A stretch of 54,341 nt of DNA from Luteimonas sp. ANT-B3E. GTDB lineage: Bacteria > Pseudomonadota > Gammaproteobacteria > Xanthomonadales > Xanthomonadaceae. A program made the translations under genes and the position numbers. The DNA is taken from positions 1 to 54,341 of the forward strand of contig LXQJ01000009.1 of assembly GCA_001683895.1 (NCBI GenBank), given 5' to 3'. Shown here in pieces: positions 32,736-42,476 of the stretch. A model generated the notes under the pieces. That model did no database searches and had not been told where the DNA came from. It saw only the letters and a list, made by a program, of their open reading frames with translations. Every line of letters starts with the position of its first letter. Within the stretch, counting starts at the first letter, position 1.

Positions 32736-34657
32736 CAGGTCCTCCGTGAGAGGCGCGCGGGAAAGGCGACCACGGTCGCCACGCGCTGGGAATCGTCGGG
32801 TACAGCGCCATCGCCTGCGGGCGCGAATTCGGGCACCGAATCACGCAGCAGAAACGCCAGCGCAGTCAGGTCATAGGTCGCCACGGCCTCCACCATGCGG
32901 TCGGTGGCCTGGTCGATGCGGTCAGCCGATACCTCACGCGCCTCGGCCTGCAGGATCTTAGGGTGCGACGTGGGGCGATAGCGCTCCTCGGCGTGGAACA
33001 GCGTCTCGTGGAGCTTCTCGCCGGCGCGCAGGCCGGTGTAGACGATCGCGACATCCCTCCCCGGCTGCTTGCCCGCCAGACGCACCATCTGCTCGGCCAA
33101 CAGGCGGATGGACACCGGCTCGCCCATGTCCAGCGTATAGACCGCCTGGTGCGAGCCGATCGAGACCGCCTGCAGGATGAGCTGGCAGGCCTCCGGGATG
33201 GTCATGAAGTAACGCGTGACCTCAGGGTCGGTCACGGTCACCGGCCCGCCCAGCCGGATCTGCTCGCGGAACAGTGGCACCACGCTCCCGGCGGAGTCCA
33301 GCACGTTGCCGAAGCGCACCGTGACGAACCGCGTCCCGGTCTGGCCCGTCAGTGACTGGCACACCATTTCGGCAAGCCGCTTGGTGGCTCCGAGGACGTT
33401 GACGGGGTCGACCGCCTTGTCCGTGGAGATCAACACGAAGGTGCCGACGCCCGCGCGCAGCGACTCCTTGGCGACCATGCGCGTGGCGAGGACGTTGTTG
33501 CGCACCGCCTCGCGCAGCTGTGTCTCCAGAACCGGAACCTGCTTGTAGGCCGCGGCGTGAAAGACGGCCTCCGGGCTGGACAGCTCCAGCGCATAGCGGA
33601 TGACGGCGGGATCCCCGCAGTCACCCAGGACCGGGACGCACTGGGTCTGCGGGAAGTCCCGGCGAAGCTCGGCTTCCATCGTCGCCAGTGCGAGCTCGTC
33701 GATCTCGATCAGCGTGATGCTTCGCGCCCCGTGTCGCGCGCACTGTCGACACAGCTCCGCGCCGATCGAGCCTCCTGCACCTGTGACCAGAACGCTACGG
33801 CCACCGAGCCAGCCGCGGATCGCCTTCCAGTCGGGCATCACCGGCTTGCGTCCCAGCAGGTCCTCGATCGCGACCTCCTTGAGCTCGCCGGGTAGCGACC
33901 GGCCTTCGAGCAGGTCGTTCAGTCGTGGAACGGTCCGGAACGGGATCCCCGTCTCCTCGCACAGTGCCACGATCCGCCGCATGGCCGTGGCGTCGAGCGA
34001 CGGCATCGCGATCACCAGCAGCCTGGCCGCGGTCTCGGGCGCGATCCTGGCTACTTCGTCGACGCGTCCCAGCACCGGCAGGCCCTGCAGGTGGCTGCCG
34101 CGGAGGCTGATCGCGTCATCAAGGAAGCCCACGGGCTGGTAGGCGCCGGCGCGACGGAGGTCGCGCACCAGGGTTTCGCCGGCCTGCCCTGCCCCAAGGA
34201 TCAGCACCCGCAGCGCGGCCTTGTCGGTCTGCATCAGCCCCTGGTCCTTCCATGCCCGGTACAGCAGCCGAGGCATGCCAAGCAGCGCGGCCAGCACCAC
34301 GGGGTAGAGCACCATCACCGTCCGGGGCACCTGGTCGGCGCGATCGAAGAACAGAAACAGGACCGGCAGGATTGCGAGGAAGCCGAAGACGCTCGCCTTC
34401 ATGATGTTGACGAGGTCCGGGATGCTGGCAAAGCGCCATACCCCCCGGTACAGCCCCACCTTCCAGAAGATCAGGCCCTGGACCGCGAGGATCAGGGCGA
34501 TCTCCGTCGACCACGTCGGGGTGGATGCCGCCCCGCCGATGATCGAATAGCGGAAGTAGTGCAGGCCATACCAGCACAGCCACACCATCATCAGATCGTG
34601 GGCGACGATCGCGGCCCGCGGCAGGCCGATGGTGACTCGATCCCCGAACGTCGTCAC
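32735..34657 (-). CDS. Nucleoside-diphosphate-sugar dehydratase/epimerase, CapD/WbpM type
   Basis: A 640-residue membrane enzyme. Four to five N-terminal membrane helices (about 15-125) are followed by a CoA-binding-like Rossmann domain (LILGAGQAGETLVRD) and a C-terminal SDR domain with VTGAGGSIGAEL. The ISTDKAVDP and GATKRLAE motifs carry catalytic positions of UDP-GlcNAc 4,6-dehydratases (the tyrosine is replaced by Met in long forms). It probably makes a 6-deoxy-4-keto sugar nucleotide for O-antigen or capsule. Start GTG 34657 overlaps the upstream stop (GTGA) and has AAGGA at good spacing. Confidence 0.92.
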   Translation of the reverse strand: MTTFGDRVTIGLPRAAIVAHDLMMVWLCWYGLHYFRYSIIGGAASTPTWSTEIALILAVQGLIFWKVGLYRGVWRFASIPDLVNIMKASVFGFLAILPVLFLFFDRADQVPRTVMVLYPVVLAALLGMPRLLYRAWKDQGLMQTDKAALRVLILGAGQAGETLVRDLRRAGAYQPVGFLDDAISLRGSHLQGLPVLGRVDEVARIAPETAARLLVIAMPSLDATAMRRIVALCEETGIPFRTVPRLNDLLEGRSLPGELKEVAIEDLLGRKPVMPDWKAIRGWLGGRSVLVTGAGGSIGAELCRQCARHGARSITLIEIDELALATMEAELRRDFPQTQCVPVLGDCGDPAVIRYALELSSPEAVFHAAAYKQVPVLETQLREAVRNNVLATRMVAKESLRAGVGTFVLISTDKAVDPVNVLGATKRLAEMVCQSLTGQTGTRFVTVRFGNVLDSAGSVVPLFREQIRLGGPVTVTDPEVTRYFMTIPEACQLILQAVSIGSHQAVYTLDMGEPVSIRLLAEQMVRLAGKQPGRDVAIVYTGLRAGEKLHETLFHAEERYRPTSHPKILQAEAREVSADRIDQATDRMVEAVATYDLTALAFLLRDSVPEFAPAGDGAVPDDSQRVATVVAFPARLSRRT

Positions 34658-35682
34658 TTGGATGGTCCTTCAGCAGTCAATCCGGCGGTCCTTCCCGATT
34701 GCACCCAGGCCCAAGCGATGACGAGGCCGAGAAGGACGCCGCCGAACGCGGCGATCCGCACGCCTGCGACGCTGTCCGCTACCGACATGCCCACAACGAC
34801 CGCCATGACGCTGGCGACACCATACGCGATGGTCACCGGCACGTGCAGCCTCCACCTTGCCGCGAGCTTCTGATAGGCATGTCCGACGTGCGGCGTCCAC
34901 CACCGCTCGCCACGGACGATGCGCCCTGCAAGTGTCAACGTCGCGTCAACCATGAAGACCGCGATCGGCAGCAGCACAAGGGCGGTCGCGGGGACCCCAT
35001 CACCCGCCGCGTCCTGCTGCAGCCATGCCATCGCGAGCAGGACCGCGATCCCCATGCCAATGGCACCACTGCCGACGTCGCCCAGGAACAGCCGCGCCTT
35101 CGGCAGGTTCAGCGGCAGGAACCCGATGCAGGCGCCTGCAAGCGCCACCCCGAGCAGCACGGATGTGGCCGACCCACCCAATGCGCCCAGCGTCAGCGCG
35201 GCAATCACGCCTTGGGTCGCGGCCAGGCCATCGATCCCGTCCATGAAATTCCAGACGTTGACCAGCACCATCACCGCGAGGGCGGTGACCAGCGCGACCG
35301 GCACGCTGCGGGTCGCGGCCCAGAAGCCCAGCCCCGCGATAGCCGCACCGACCAGCTGCGCCACGAGCCTCGTCGACACTCGCAGCGGGCGCTGGTCGTC
35401 GCTCCAGCCGATGCCGGCAACGCACAGCATGGACCCGGCGAGGGCGGCGGCGAGACGGGCATCGGCGCCGGGTAGCAGCACGAGCCAGCCGCAGGCCAGC
35501 AGCCAGGATGCCGCGATCCCGATTCCGCCCCCGCGCGGCGTCGGCACGGCATGGCTCCGGCGCTCTCCTGGCTGGTCGAGCAGATCATGGCGCAATGCAT
35601 GCCCTCGCGCGAGCTGCGCGCCGACCAGCGAAACCACTGCATGCACGGTGCACCAGACCACCAGATGCCAGATCGCAGCCAC
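34654..35682 (-). CDS. Polyprenyl-phosphate N-acetylhexosamine-1-phosphate transferase, WecA/WbpL type
   Basis: A 342-residue integral membrane protein of the MraY/WecA family with 9-11 membrane helices. The catalytic loops are visible: DLLDQPGERRSHAVPTPRGGG, NVWNFMDGIDGLA, FLGDVGSGAIGM and the His-containing loop TPHVGHAYQKL. It would load a sugar-1-phosphate on undecaprenyl phosphate to start O-antigen or another glycan. It lies 1 base downstream of lapB and overlaps the CapD-like gene, a pairing like wbpL-wbpM in Pseudomonas. Confidence 0.92.
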   Translation of the reverse strand: MAAIWHLVVWCTVHAVVSLVGAQLARGHALRHDLLDQPGERRSHAVPTPRGGGIGIAASWLLACGWLVLLPGADARLAAALAGSMLCVAGIGWSDDQRPLRVSTRLVAQLVGAAIAGLGFWAATRSVPVALVTALAVMVLVNVWNFMDGIDGLAATQGVIAALTLGALGGSATSVLLGVALAGACIGFLPLNLPKARLFLGDVGSGAIGMGIAVLLAMAWLQQDAAGDGVPATALVLLPIAVFMVDATLTLAGRIVRGERWWTPHVGHAYQKLAARWRLHVPVTIAYGVASVMAVVVGMSVADSVAGVRIAAFGGVLLGLVIAWAWVQSGRTAGLTAEGPSK

Positions 35683-35683
35683 G

Positions 35684-36862
35684 TCAAACGACGGCGTAGT
35701 TGAGCAGCGGCTTGATCGAACCCCATTCCTTGCAGCTGGGGCAGTGCCAGTGGTGGCTGCGCGCGCCGAACCCGCAGCGGTTGCAGCGATAGCTGGGATT
35801 GCGTACCAGCAGCTGGTCGGTGATGTGCCGGAGCTCGCGCAGCGTCGCGGTCGGATCCACCCCGTCGGCGAGGGTGAGGTCGATCAGGGCCGCTTCGCCA
35901 CGGACCGAAGGGCGATCCTTGAGCTGCTGGGCAAGGTACGTCCGGGCGCTCGCGACGCCTTCGTCAGCTTCCACAAGCCGCGTCAACGCGAGCACCGGAG
36001 CCACGCCGCGGTAGTGCTCGCTCATCTCGGTCAGGAAAGCGCGCGCCCCGGGCCTGTCTCCGACCCGCGCATAGGCCTCCAGCAACGGTGGCAACAGTTC
36101 CGGCAGGTAGTCGGTGTCATGGCGCGCGGCGCGTTCAAATGCGCGGATCGCGGCGACGTCGTTGCCGCCTTCCAGCTCCAGCCTGCCCTCCAGCATCCCG
36201 GCGCGGACCGAGGTCGAGTCCGCGGCATACGCACGGGCCACCGCCTCGCGCGCCGCGCGGGTGTCGCCCGCGGACCGCAGCCGGTCGGCCAGCTCGCACT
36301 CGAACTGCCCGATCAGCCTGCCCATCGGCTCGCCAGTCGCGGCCTCGAAACGGGTCGCGTTCTCGATCGCCTTGGGCCAGTCGCGCTCCGCCTGGTAGAT
36401 GCCGATCAGGTGCTTCAACGCCTGCGGCGCGCGCTGGTCGATGCGCGCGAGGTCGGTGAACACGGTCTCGGCGCGGTCGAGCAGCCCCGAACGCATGTAG
36501 TCCTCGCCCAGCGCCAGCAGCGCCTGCACCTTCTGCTGGTCGGTCAGGTCGGTGCGCTGGACGAGCCCCTGGTGCAGCCGGATCGCGCGGTCGACCTCGC
36601 CGCGGCGCCGGAAAAGGTGGCCCAAGGCCACCTGCGTCTCGAAGGTGTCCTTGTCGAGCTCGGCGATGTGCAGGAAGAGTTCGATCGCCTTGTCAGGCTG
36701 TTCGTTGAGCAGGTAGTTCAGGCCACGGAAATACGTGGTCGACAAGCGGCTGACCTGGCTGTCGCTGTGGCGCTCGCCGCCGCGCCGGCCGATGACCCAC
36801 CCGCCCAGCGCCGCGATCGGCAGCAGCAGGAAGAACCAGAACCATTCGGTCACGAAGGCCAT
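35684..36862 (-). CDS. lapB: Lipopolysaccharide assembly protein LapB (YciM)
   Basis: Controls LPS amount by presenting LpxC to FtsH. The 392 residues have an N-terminal membrane anchor (5-22), six to nine TPR repeats (about 40-350) and a C-terminal rubredoxin-like zinc/iron knuckle (CNRCGF and CPSCKEWG). It starts 9 bases after the ihfB stop and stops 1 base before the WecA-like gene. LPS lipid control and glycan initiation are therefore on one transcript. No lapA (yciS) gene is seen between ihfB and lapB, where E. coli has it. Confidence 0.94.
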   Translation of the reverse strand: MAFVTEWFWFFLLLPIAALGGWVIGRRGGERHSDSQVSRLSTTYFRGLNYLLNEQPDKAIELFLHIAELDKDTFETQVALGHLFRRRGEVDRAIRLHQGLVQRTDLTDQQKVQALLALGEDYMRSGLLDRAETVFTDLARIDQRAPQALKHLIGIYQAERDWPKAIENATRFEAATGEPMGRLIGQFECELADRLRSAGDTRAAREAVARAYAADSTSVRAGMLEGRLELEGGNDVAAIRAFERAARHDTDYLPELLPPLLEAYARVGDRPGARAFLTEMSEHYRGVAPVLALTRLVEADEGVASARTYLAQQLKDRPSVRGEAALIDLTLADGVDPTATLRELRHITDQLLVRNPSYRCNRCGFGARSHHWHCPSCKEWGSIKPLLNYAVV

Positions 36863-36871
36863 GTCAGGCCC

Positions 36872-37174
36872 TCAATCGTCGGTGGGAAGCGGGATCACGG
36901 GGCTGACGCGTTCGCGCAGCTCCTTGCCCGGCTTGAAATGCGGGACGTGCTTGCCCGGAAGCGACACGGCATCGCCGGTCTTCGGGTTGCGTCCCGTGCG
37001 TGGAGGCCGGTAATGCAGCGAGAAACTGCCGAAGCCGCGGATCTCGATCCGCTCGCCACCGGCGAGCGCGCTGCCCATCATCTCGAGCATCGACTTGACC
37101 GCGAGGTCGACGTCGTCCGCCTTCAGATGGCCCTGGCGCTGGGTGAGGATCTCGATCAGTTCGGATTTCGTCAT
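36872..37174 (-). CDS. ihfB: Integration host factor, beta subunit
   Basis: A DNA-bending nucleoid protein that acts as a heterodimer with IhfA. The 100 residues start [13 protein letters not shown] and carry the HU/IHF signature [20 protein letters not shown] and the Pro-containing arm ([14 protein letters not shown]). ATG 37174 is the family start. It lies 69 bases downstream of rpsA across a strong hairpin, the classic rpsA-ihfB order. Confidence 0.97.
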   Translation of the reverse strand: MTKSELIEILTQRQGHLKADDVDLAVKSMLEMMGSALAGGERIEIRGFGSFSLHYRPPRTGRNPKTGDAVSLPGKHVPHFKPGKELRERVSPVIPLPTDD

Positions 37175-37204
37175 GGGTGCCGCCGTCGCCTGGGCCACCG
37201 CGAA

Positions 37205-37229
37205 GCGACCCGGCAAGACGCCGGGCCGC
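37205..37229 (-). other. Strong hairpin between rpsA and ihfB
   Basis: Read leftward, GCGGCCCGGC, loop GTCTT, GCCGGGTCGC: a 10-bp stem with one G-T pair. Only a weak TT follows. It probably attenuates or processes the rpsA-ihfB message. Confidence 0.5.
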
Positions 37230-37243
37230 TGGCGGCGTGTCGC

Positions 37244-38932
<1,689 letters not shown>

Positions 38933-39088
38933 TGGAAGGAGTTCTCGGTTGGACATCAGACCGGCGCGCGCGTCGCGCTGCGTCGGTCCACCCGTTGTCG
39001 GCCTGCGCGGGATTGCGATGGGCCGTGAGTGTTGTTGTGGAAGCACCCGCCGGCGGCTGCCTGGCGGAACGGAACTGCCGCGTGGGAC

Positions 39089-39775
39089 TCACCCGTATCC
39101 CGGCACCAGGGCCAGGACGCATTCGACCACCGGGTCGATGCCGAGGCCGGTGGTGTCGATGCAGACGGCGTCTTCGGCCGGCCGCAGCGGCGCCACCGCG
39201 CGGTTGGCATCGCGGGCGTCGCGGGCGAGGATCTCGCGCAGCAGACCGTCCAAGGTAACGGAAACCCCCTTGTCCTTCAACTGCTTATAGCGCCTGTCCG
39301 CGCGTTCATCGGCACTGGCAGTCAGGAATACCTTGCAACCGGCATCCGGGAAAATCACCGTCCCCATGTCGCGGCCGTCGGCGACCAGCCCCGGTGGCTT
39401 GCGAAATGCCCGCTGACGATCCTTCAGCGCAGCCCGCACCGCGGGGATGGCGGCAATCGCCGAGGCCGCGGCCCCGGCGGTCTCCATGCGCAGTTCGTCG
39501 GTAGCATCATGGCCGTTGACCACCACCCGCAGCTCGTCACCCTGCTCGCGGAAACCGATCTCGGTGTCGAAGGTGCAGCGGACCAGCGCACCCGGGTCGT
39601 CCAGGTCGAGGTCGGCCCAGCCCGCGGCGACGCCGATCGCCCGGTAGAGCGCCCCGGAGTCGAGGTAGTGCCACCCCAGGCGCTGCGCGACGATGCGGCT
39701 GATCGTCCCCTTGCCGGACCCGGAGGGGCCGTCGATGGTCATGACGGGGGTGCTGGCTGCGGGGGTGTCGGGCAT
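39089..39775 (-). CDS. cmk: Cytidylate kinase
   Basis: Phosphorylates CMP and dCMP. The 228 residues begin with the P-loop GPSGSGKGT (16-24), followed by [27 protein letters not shown] and the lid arginines ([14 protein letters not shown]). ATG 39775 has GGAG 5 bases upstream. It lies 156 bases upstream of rpsA on the same strand, the conserved cmk-rpsA order. A TAGAAT -10 at 39799-39804 lies just upstream. Confidence 0.97.
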   Translation of the reverse strand: MPDTPAASTPVMTIDGPSGSGKGTISRIVAQRLGWHYLDSGALYRAIGVAAGWADLDLDDPGALVRCTFDTEIGFREQGDELRVVVNGHDATDELRMETAGAAASAIAAIPAVRAALKDRQRAFRKPPGLVADGRDMGTVIFPDAGCKVFLTASADERADRRYKQLKDKGVSVTLDGLLREILARDARDANRAVAPLRPAEDAVCIDTTGLGIDPVVECVLALVPGYG

Positions 39776-39798
39776 GGGAGCTCCAGGTGGCCGACGCC

Positions 39799-39804
39799 AT
39801 TCTA
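39799..39804 (-). promoter_or_regulatory. Candidate -10 of cmk
   Basis: TAGAAT on the minus strand, 23 bases before the cmk ATG. A TTGACT further upstream is 22 bases away, too far for a normal -35. Confidence 0.4.
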
Positions 39805-39847
39805 GCGAGACGCGCGCGGGCTGCGCAGTCAACGGCCTCGCAAGCAC

Positions 39848-39877
39848 TTGAAACGATGGGCAAAATCCCGGTAGAAT
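39848..39877 (+). promoter_or_regulatory. Promoter of the L36 gene
   Basis: TTGAAA (39848-39853) and TAGAAT (39872-39877) are separated by 18 bases, with the ATG 39 bases after the -10. It is one of the clearest promoters in the window. Confidence 0.65.
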
Positions 39878-39916
39878 GCGCGGCTGCTCCAACCCAACCG
39901 TCTTCCGAGGTGTGTC

Positions 39917-40042
39917 ATGAAGGTCCTGTCCTCCCTTAAATCGGCGAAGGCCCGTCACCGCGACTGCAAGGTCGTCCGTCGCCGTGGCAAGGTCTTCGTG
40001 ATCTGCAAGAGCAACCCGCGATTCAAGGCGCGCCAGCGCTGA
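39917..40042 (+). CDS. ykgO: 50S ribosomal protein L36, zinc-free type
   Basis: A 41-residue basic protein, [20 protein letters not shown]..., ending [10 protein letters not shown]. Only two isolated cysteines (17 and 30) are present, so the CxxC-C-H zinc ribbon of ordinary 37-38-residue L36 is lost; this is the C-minus form (YkgO in E. coli). The start has GAGG 7 bases upstream. It is flanked by its own promoter and terminator, away from the ribosomal protein operons. Confidence 0.95.
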   Translation: MKVLSSLKSAKARHRDCKVVRRRGKVFVICKSNPRFKARQR

Positions 40043-40078
40043 GTCCCACGCGGGCGCGTGCAGGCATGAACCCGGAGG

Positions 40079-40098
40079 GCCGCAGCGATGCGGCTTTT
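40079..40098 (+). terminator. Rho-independent terminator after L36
   Basis: GCCGCA (40079-40084) and TGCGGC (40089-40094) pair around a GCGA tetraloop, followed by TTTT. It lies 37 bases after the L36 stop. Confidence 0.85.
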
Positions 40099-40227
40099 CG
40101 CGTTTGAGGATGCTGATGCATGCATCGCGCAGCGCGCGGAGACGGTAAGCTCGCCGCGGTCGACCCTCCGCGCGGACTTCCGCGGTCCGGTTGCCATCCG
40201 TCCCATCGCCGACCGAGGAACACCGCC

Positions 40228-40554
40228 ATGCGCCTGCTCTCCGTTCTCTCCCTGTCGCTGCTGCTTGCCGCTTCCGGCGTTGCGTCCGCCGATACGCTGC
40301 TGATCGACCGCGTCCAGCAGCCCGCACAGGCCGCGATGCCCGCGCGTGGCGCGAGCATGTCCGATGTCGAGGCGCGCTTCGGCGCGCCCACGCAGCGCAT
40401 GGATCCCCGCGGCGGCCAGAAGCGCCAATGGCCCACGATCAACCGCTGGGTCTATCCGGCGTTTACGGTCTACTTCGAGCGCAACCGTGTCATCGACGCC
40501 GTCGCCAACCAGGCGTCCGCGAACGAAGTCGGGCCCAAGCCCGCCATCCGCTGA
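40228..40554 (+). CDS. Small exported protein, BamE/SmpA-like region
   Basis: A 108-residue protein with a signal peptide (about 1-21, [15 protein letters not shown]). There is no lipobox cysteine, so it is probably soluble in the periplasm. The mature region has [20 protein letters not shown], then [19 protein letters not shown]. This resembles the small alpha/beta fold of SmpA/BamE-type proteins (helix, GxP turn, then strands), without their lipid anchor. It lies 3 bases before the agmatine deiminase gene, so it is probably cotranscribed. The fold is inference. Confidence 0.75.
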   Translation: MRLLSVLSLSLLLAASGVASADTLLIDRVQQPAQAAMPARGASMSDVEARFGAPTQRMDPRGGQKRQWPTINRWVYPAFTVYFERNRVIDAVANQASANEVGPKPAIR

Positions 40555-40557
40555 TCC

Positions 40558-41592
40558 ATGCAGGCAGCCGGAGCGCGATTCCCCGCCGAGTGGGAGCCAC
40601 AGTCTGCCGTCCTCATCGCATGGCCCCATGCCGGCACCGACTGGAGCGCGCGCCTTGGTGAGGTCGAAGAGGCGTACATTGCGCTGGTGCTGGCGATCAC
40701 CCGCTACCAGCCGGTGGTGGTCTGCGTCGCCGACGACGACGTCGAGGCGTACGCGCTGGCGCGCCTGTCGTCGGCGCGCGCCGAGATGTCGCGCGTTCGC
40801 TTCGTGTCGGCGGTCTACGACGATACCTGGCTGCGCGACAGCGGCCCGATCACCCTCCGCACGCCGCGCGGCCTGTGCCTGCTCGACTTCCGCTTCACTG
40901 GTTGGGGCGGCAAGTACGGAGCGTCGCGCGACGATGCGCTTGTCGAACGGCTGCATGACGACGGGCTGTTCGGCGACGCCCACCGCGAGCCGATCGACTT
41001 CGCACTGGAGGGCGGCGCGATCGACACCGACGGGGACGGCACGCTGCTGACCACATGGCGCTGCCTGCAGGAGCGCCATCCCGACCTCGACCGCGACACC
41101 CTGGCCGCACGCTTGTGCGGTTGGCTTTCGCAGGACCGGGTGCTGGGGCTGGCGCACGGCTATCTCGAAGGCGACGACACCGATGCCCACATCGACACCC
41201 TCGCCCGCTTCTGCGCACGCGACGGCATCGTCCACCAGGCCTGCGACGACCGCGATGACCCGCACTTCGCGGAGCTTGGCGCGATGGCGACGGAGCTCGC
41301 GGCGCTGCGTACACGCGACGGCGCGCCTTACCGGCTGTTCCCGCTGCCCTGGCCGGCGCCGATCCTGGAAGCCGGGCGACGGCTCGCCGCGAGCTATGCC
41401 AACTTCCTGGTCATCAACGGGGCGGTGCTGGCCCCGGTTTACGGCGACCCCGCCGACGATGCGGCTTTGGCAGTGCTTGCCGACGCCTTTCCGGGCCGCG
41501 ACATCGTGCCCGTCCCCTGCCGTGCGCTGATCTGGCAGAACGGCAGCCTGCACTGCCTCACCATGCAGCTTCCCGAGGGCCTCGTGCCATGA
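40558..41592 (+). CDS. aguA: Agmatine deiminase
   Basis: Converts agmatine to N-carbamoylputrescine and ammonia, in the arginine decarboxylase route to putrescine. The 344 residues of this peptidyl-arginine-deiminase-like fold contain FPAEWEPQSAVLIAWPH, DDTWLRDSGPI, FRFTGWGGKY, LEGGAIDTDG, HIDTLARF and the nucleophile Cys333 in NGSLHCLTMQLP. The usual GGGIHC stretch reads NGSLHC, a modest change. It overlaps the next gene by ATGA, which is the next enzyme of the pathway. Confidence 0.94.
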   Translation: MQAAGARFPAEWEPQSAVLIAWPHAGTDWSARLGEVEEAYIALVLAITRYQPVVVCVADDDVEAYALARLSSARAEMSRVRFVSAVYDDTWLRDSGPITLRTPRGLCLLDFRFTGWGGKYGASRDDALVERLHDDGLFGDAHREPIDFALEGGAIDTDGDGTLLTTWRCLQERHPDLDRDTLAARLCGWLSQDRVLGLAHGYLEGDDTDAHIDTLARFCARDGIVHQACDDRDDPHFAELGAMATELAALRTRDGAPYRLFPLPWPAPILEAGRRLAASYANFLVINGAVLAPVYGDPADDAALAVLADAFPGRDIVPVPCRALIWQNGSLHCLTMQLPEGLVP

Positions 41593-42476
41593 CTGCCCCA
41601 CGCACCCTGCCGGTGGCGCTGATCCAGGAGCGTGACCACGGCGACGCCGACGCCAACCTGACGGTGATCGAGGCCCGCGTGACCGAGGCCGCGGCGCAGG
41701 GCGCGCGTCTCGTGCTGTTGCAGGAGCTGCACAACGGCGCCTATTTCTGCCAGGACGAGTCGGTGGCGACGTTCGACCTTGCCGAGCCCATCCCCGGGCC
41801 GAGCACGGCGCGGCTGTCGGCGCTCGCGGCGCGCTGCGGGGTGGTTATCGTCGGTTCGCTGTTCGAGCGCCGTGCGGCAGGCCTGTACCACAACACCGCG
41901 GTGGTGTTCGACAGCGACGGCCGGCTGGCGGGCAAGTACCGGAAGATGCACATCCCTGACGACCCGGGGTTCTACGAGAAATTCTATTTCACGCCCGGCG
42001 ACCTCGGCTTCGAGCCGGTGGACACCAGCGTCGGGCGCCTCGGCGTGCTGGTGTGCTGGGACCAGTGGTACCCGGAGGCCGCGCGGCTGATGGCGCTCGC
42101 CGGCGCCGAGGTGCTGCTGTACCCGACGGCAATCGGCTGGGATCCGGGCGACGCCGACGACGAACGCGAGCGCCAGCGCGATGCGTGGATCCTCAGCCAC
42201 CGCGGGCATGCAGTGGCCAATGGGCTGCCGGTGCTGTCGTGCAACCGCGTCGGCCACGAACCGTCGCCGCTGGGTACCGCCGGCATCCGCTTCTGGGGCA
42301 ACAGCCACGTGCTCGGCCCGCAGGGCGAGTTCCTCGCCGAGGCCGGCGAAGATCCGACGGTGCTCGTCTGTGATATCGACCTGGGCCGCAGCGAGGACGT
42401 GCGACGGATCTGGCCGTTCCTGCGGGACCGGCGCATCGACGCCTATGGCGACCTGTTGAAACGTTACCGTGACTGA
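41589..42476 (+). CDS. aguB: N-carbamoylputrescine amidase
   Basis: Hydrolyses N-carbamoylputrescine to putrescine, CO2 and ammonia. The 295 residues of this nitrilase-fold enzyme have the Glu46-Lys119-Cys156 triad (LLQELHNGAYFC; YRKMHIPDDPGF; VCWDQWYPEAAR), all at family positions. It is coupled to aguA by a 4-base overlap and overlaps the TraB-like gene at its 3' end. The two enzymes form the agmatine-to-putrescine pathway. Confidence 0.96.
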   Translation: MTAPRTLPVALIQERDHGDADANLTVIEARVTEAAAQGARLVLLQELHNGAYFCQDESVATFDLAEPIPGPSTARLSALAARCGVVIVGSLFERRAAGLYHNTAVVFDSDGRLAGKYRKMHIPDDPGFYEKFYFTPGDLGFEPVDTSVGRLGVLVCWDQWYPEAARLMALAGAEVLLYPTAIGWDPGDADDERERQRDAWILSHRGHAVANGLPVLSCNRVGHEPSPLGTAGIRFWGNSHVLGPQGEFLAEAGEDPTVLVCDIDLGRSEDVRRIWPFLRDRRIDAYGDLLKRYRD

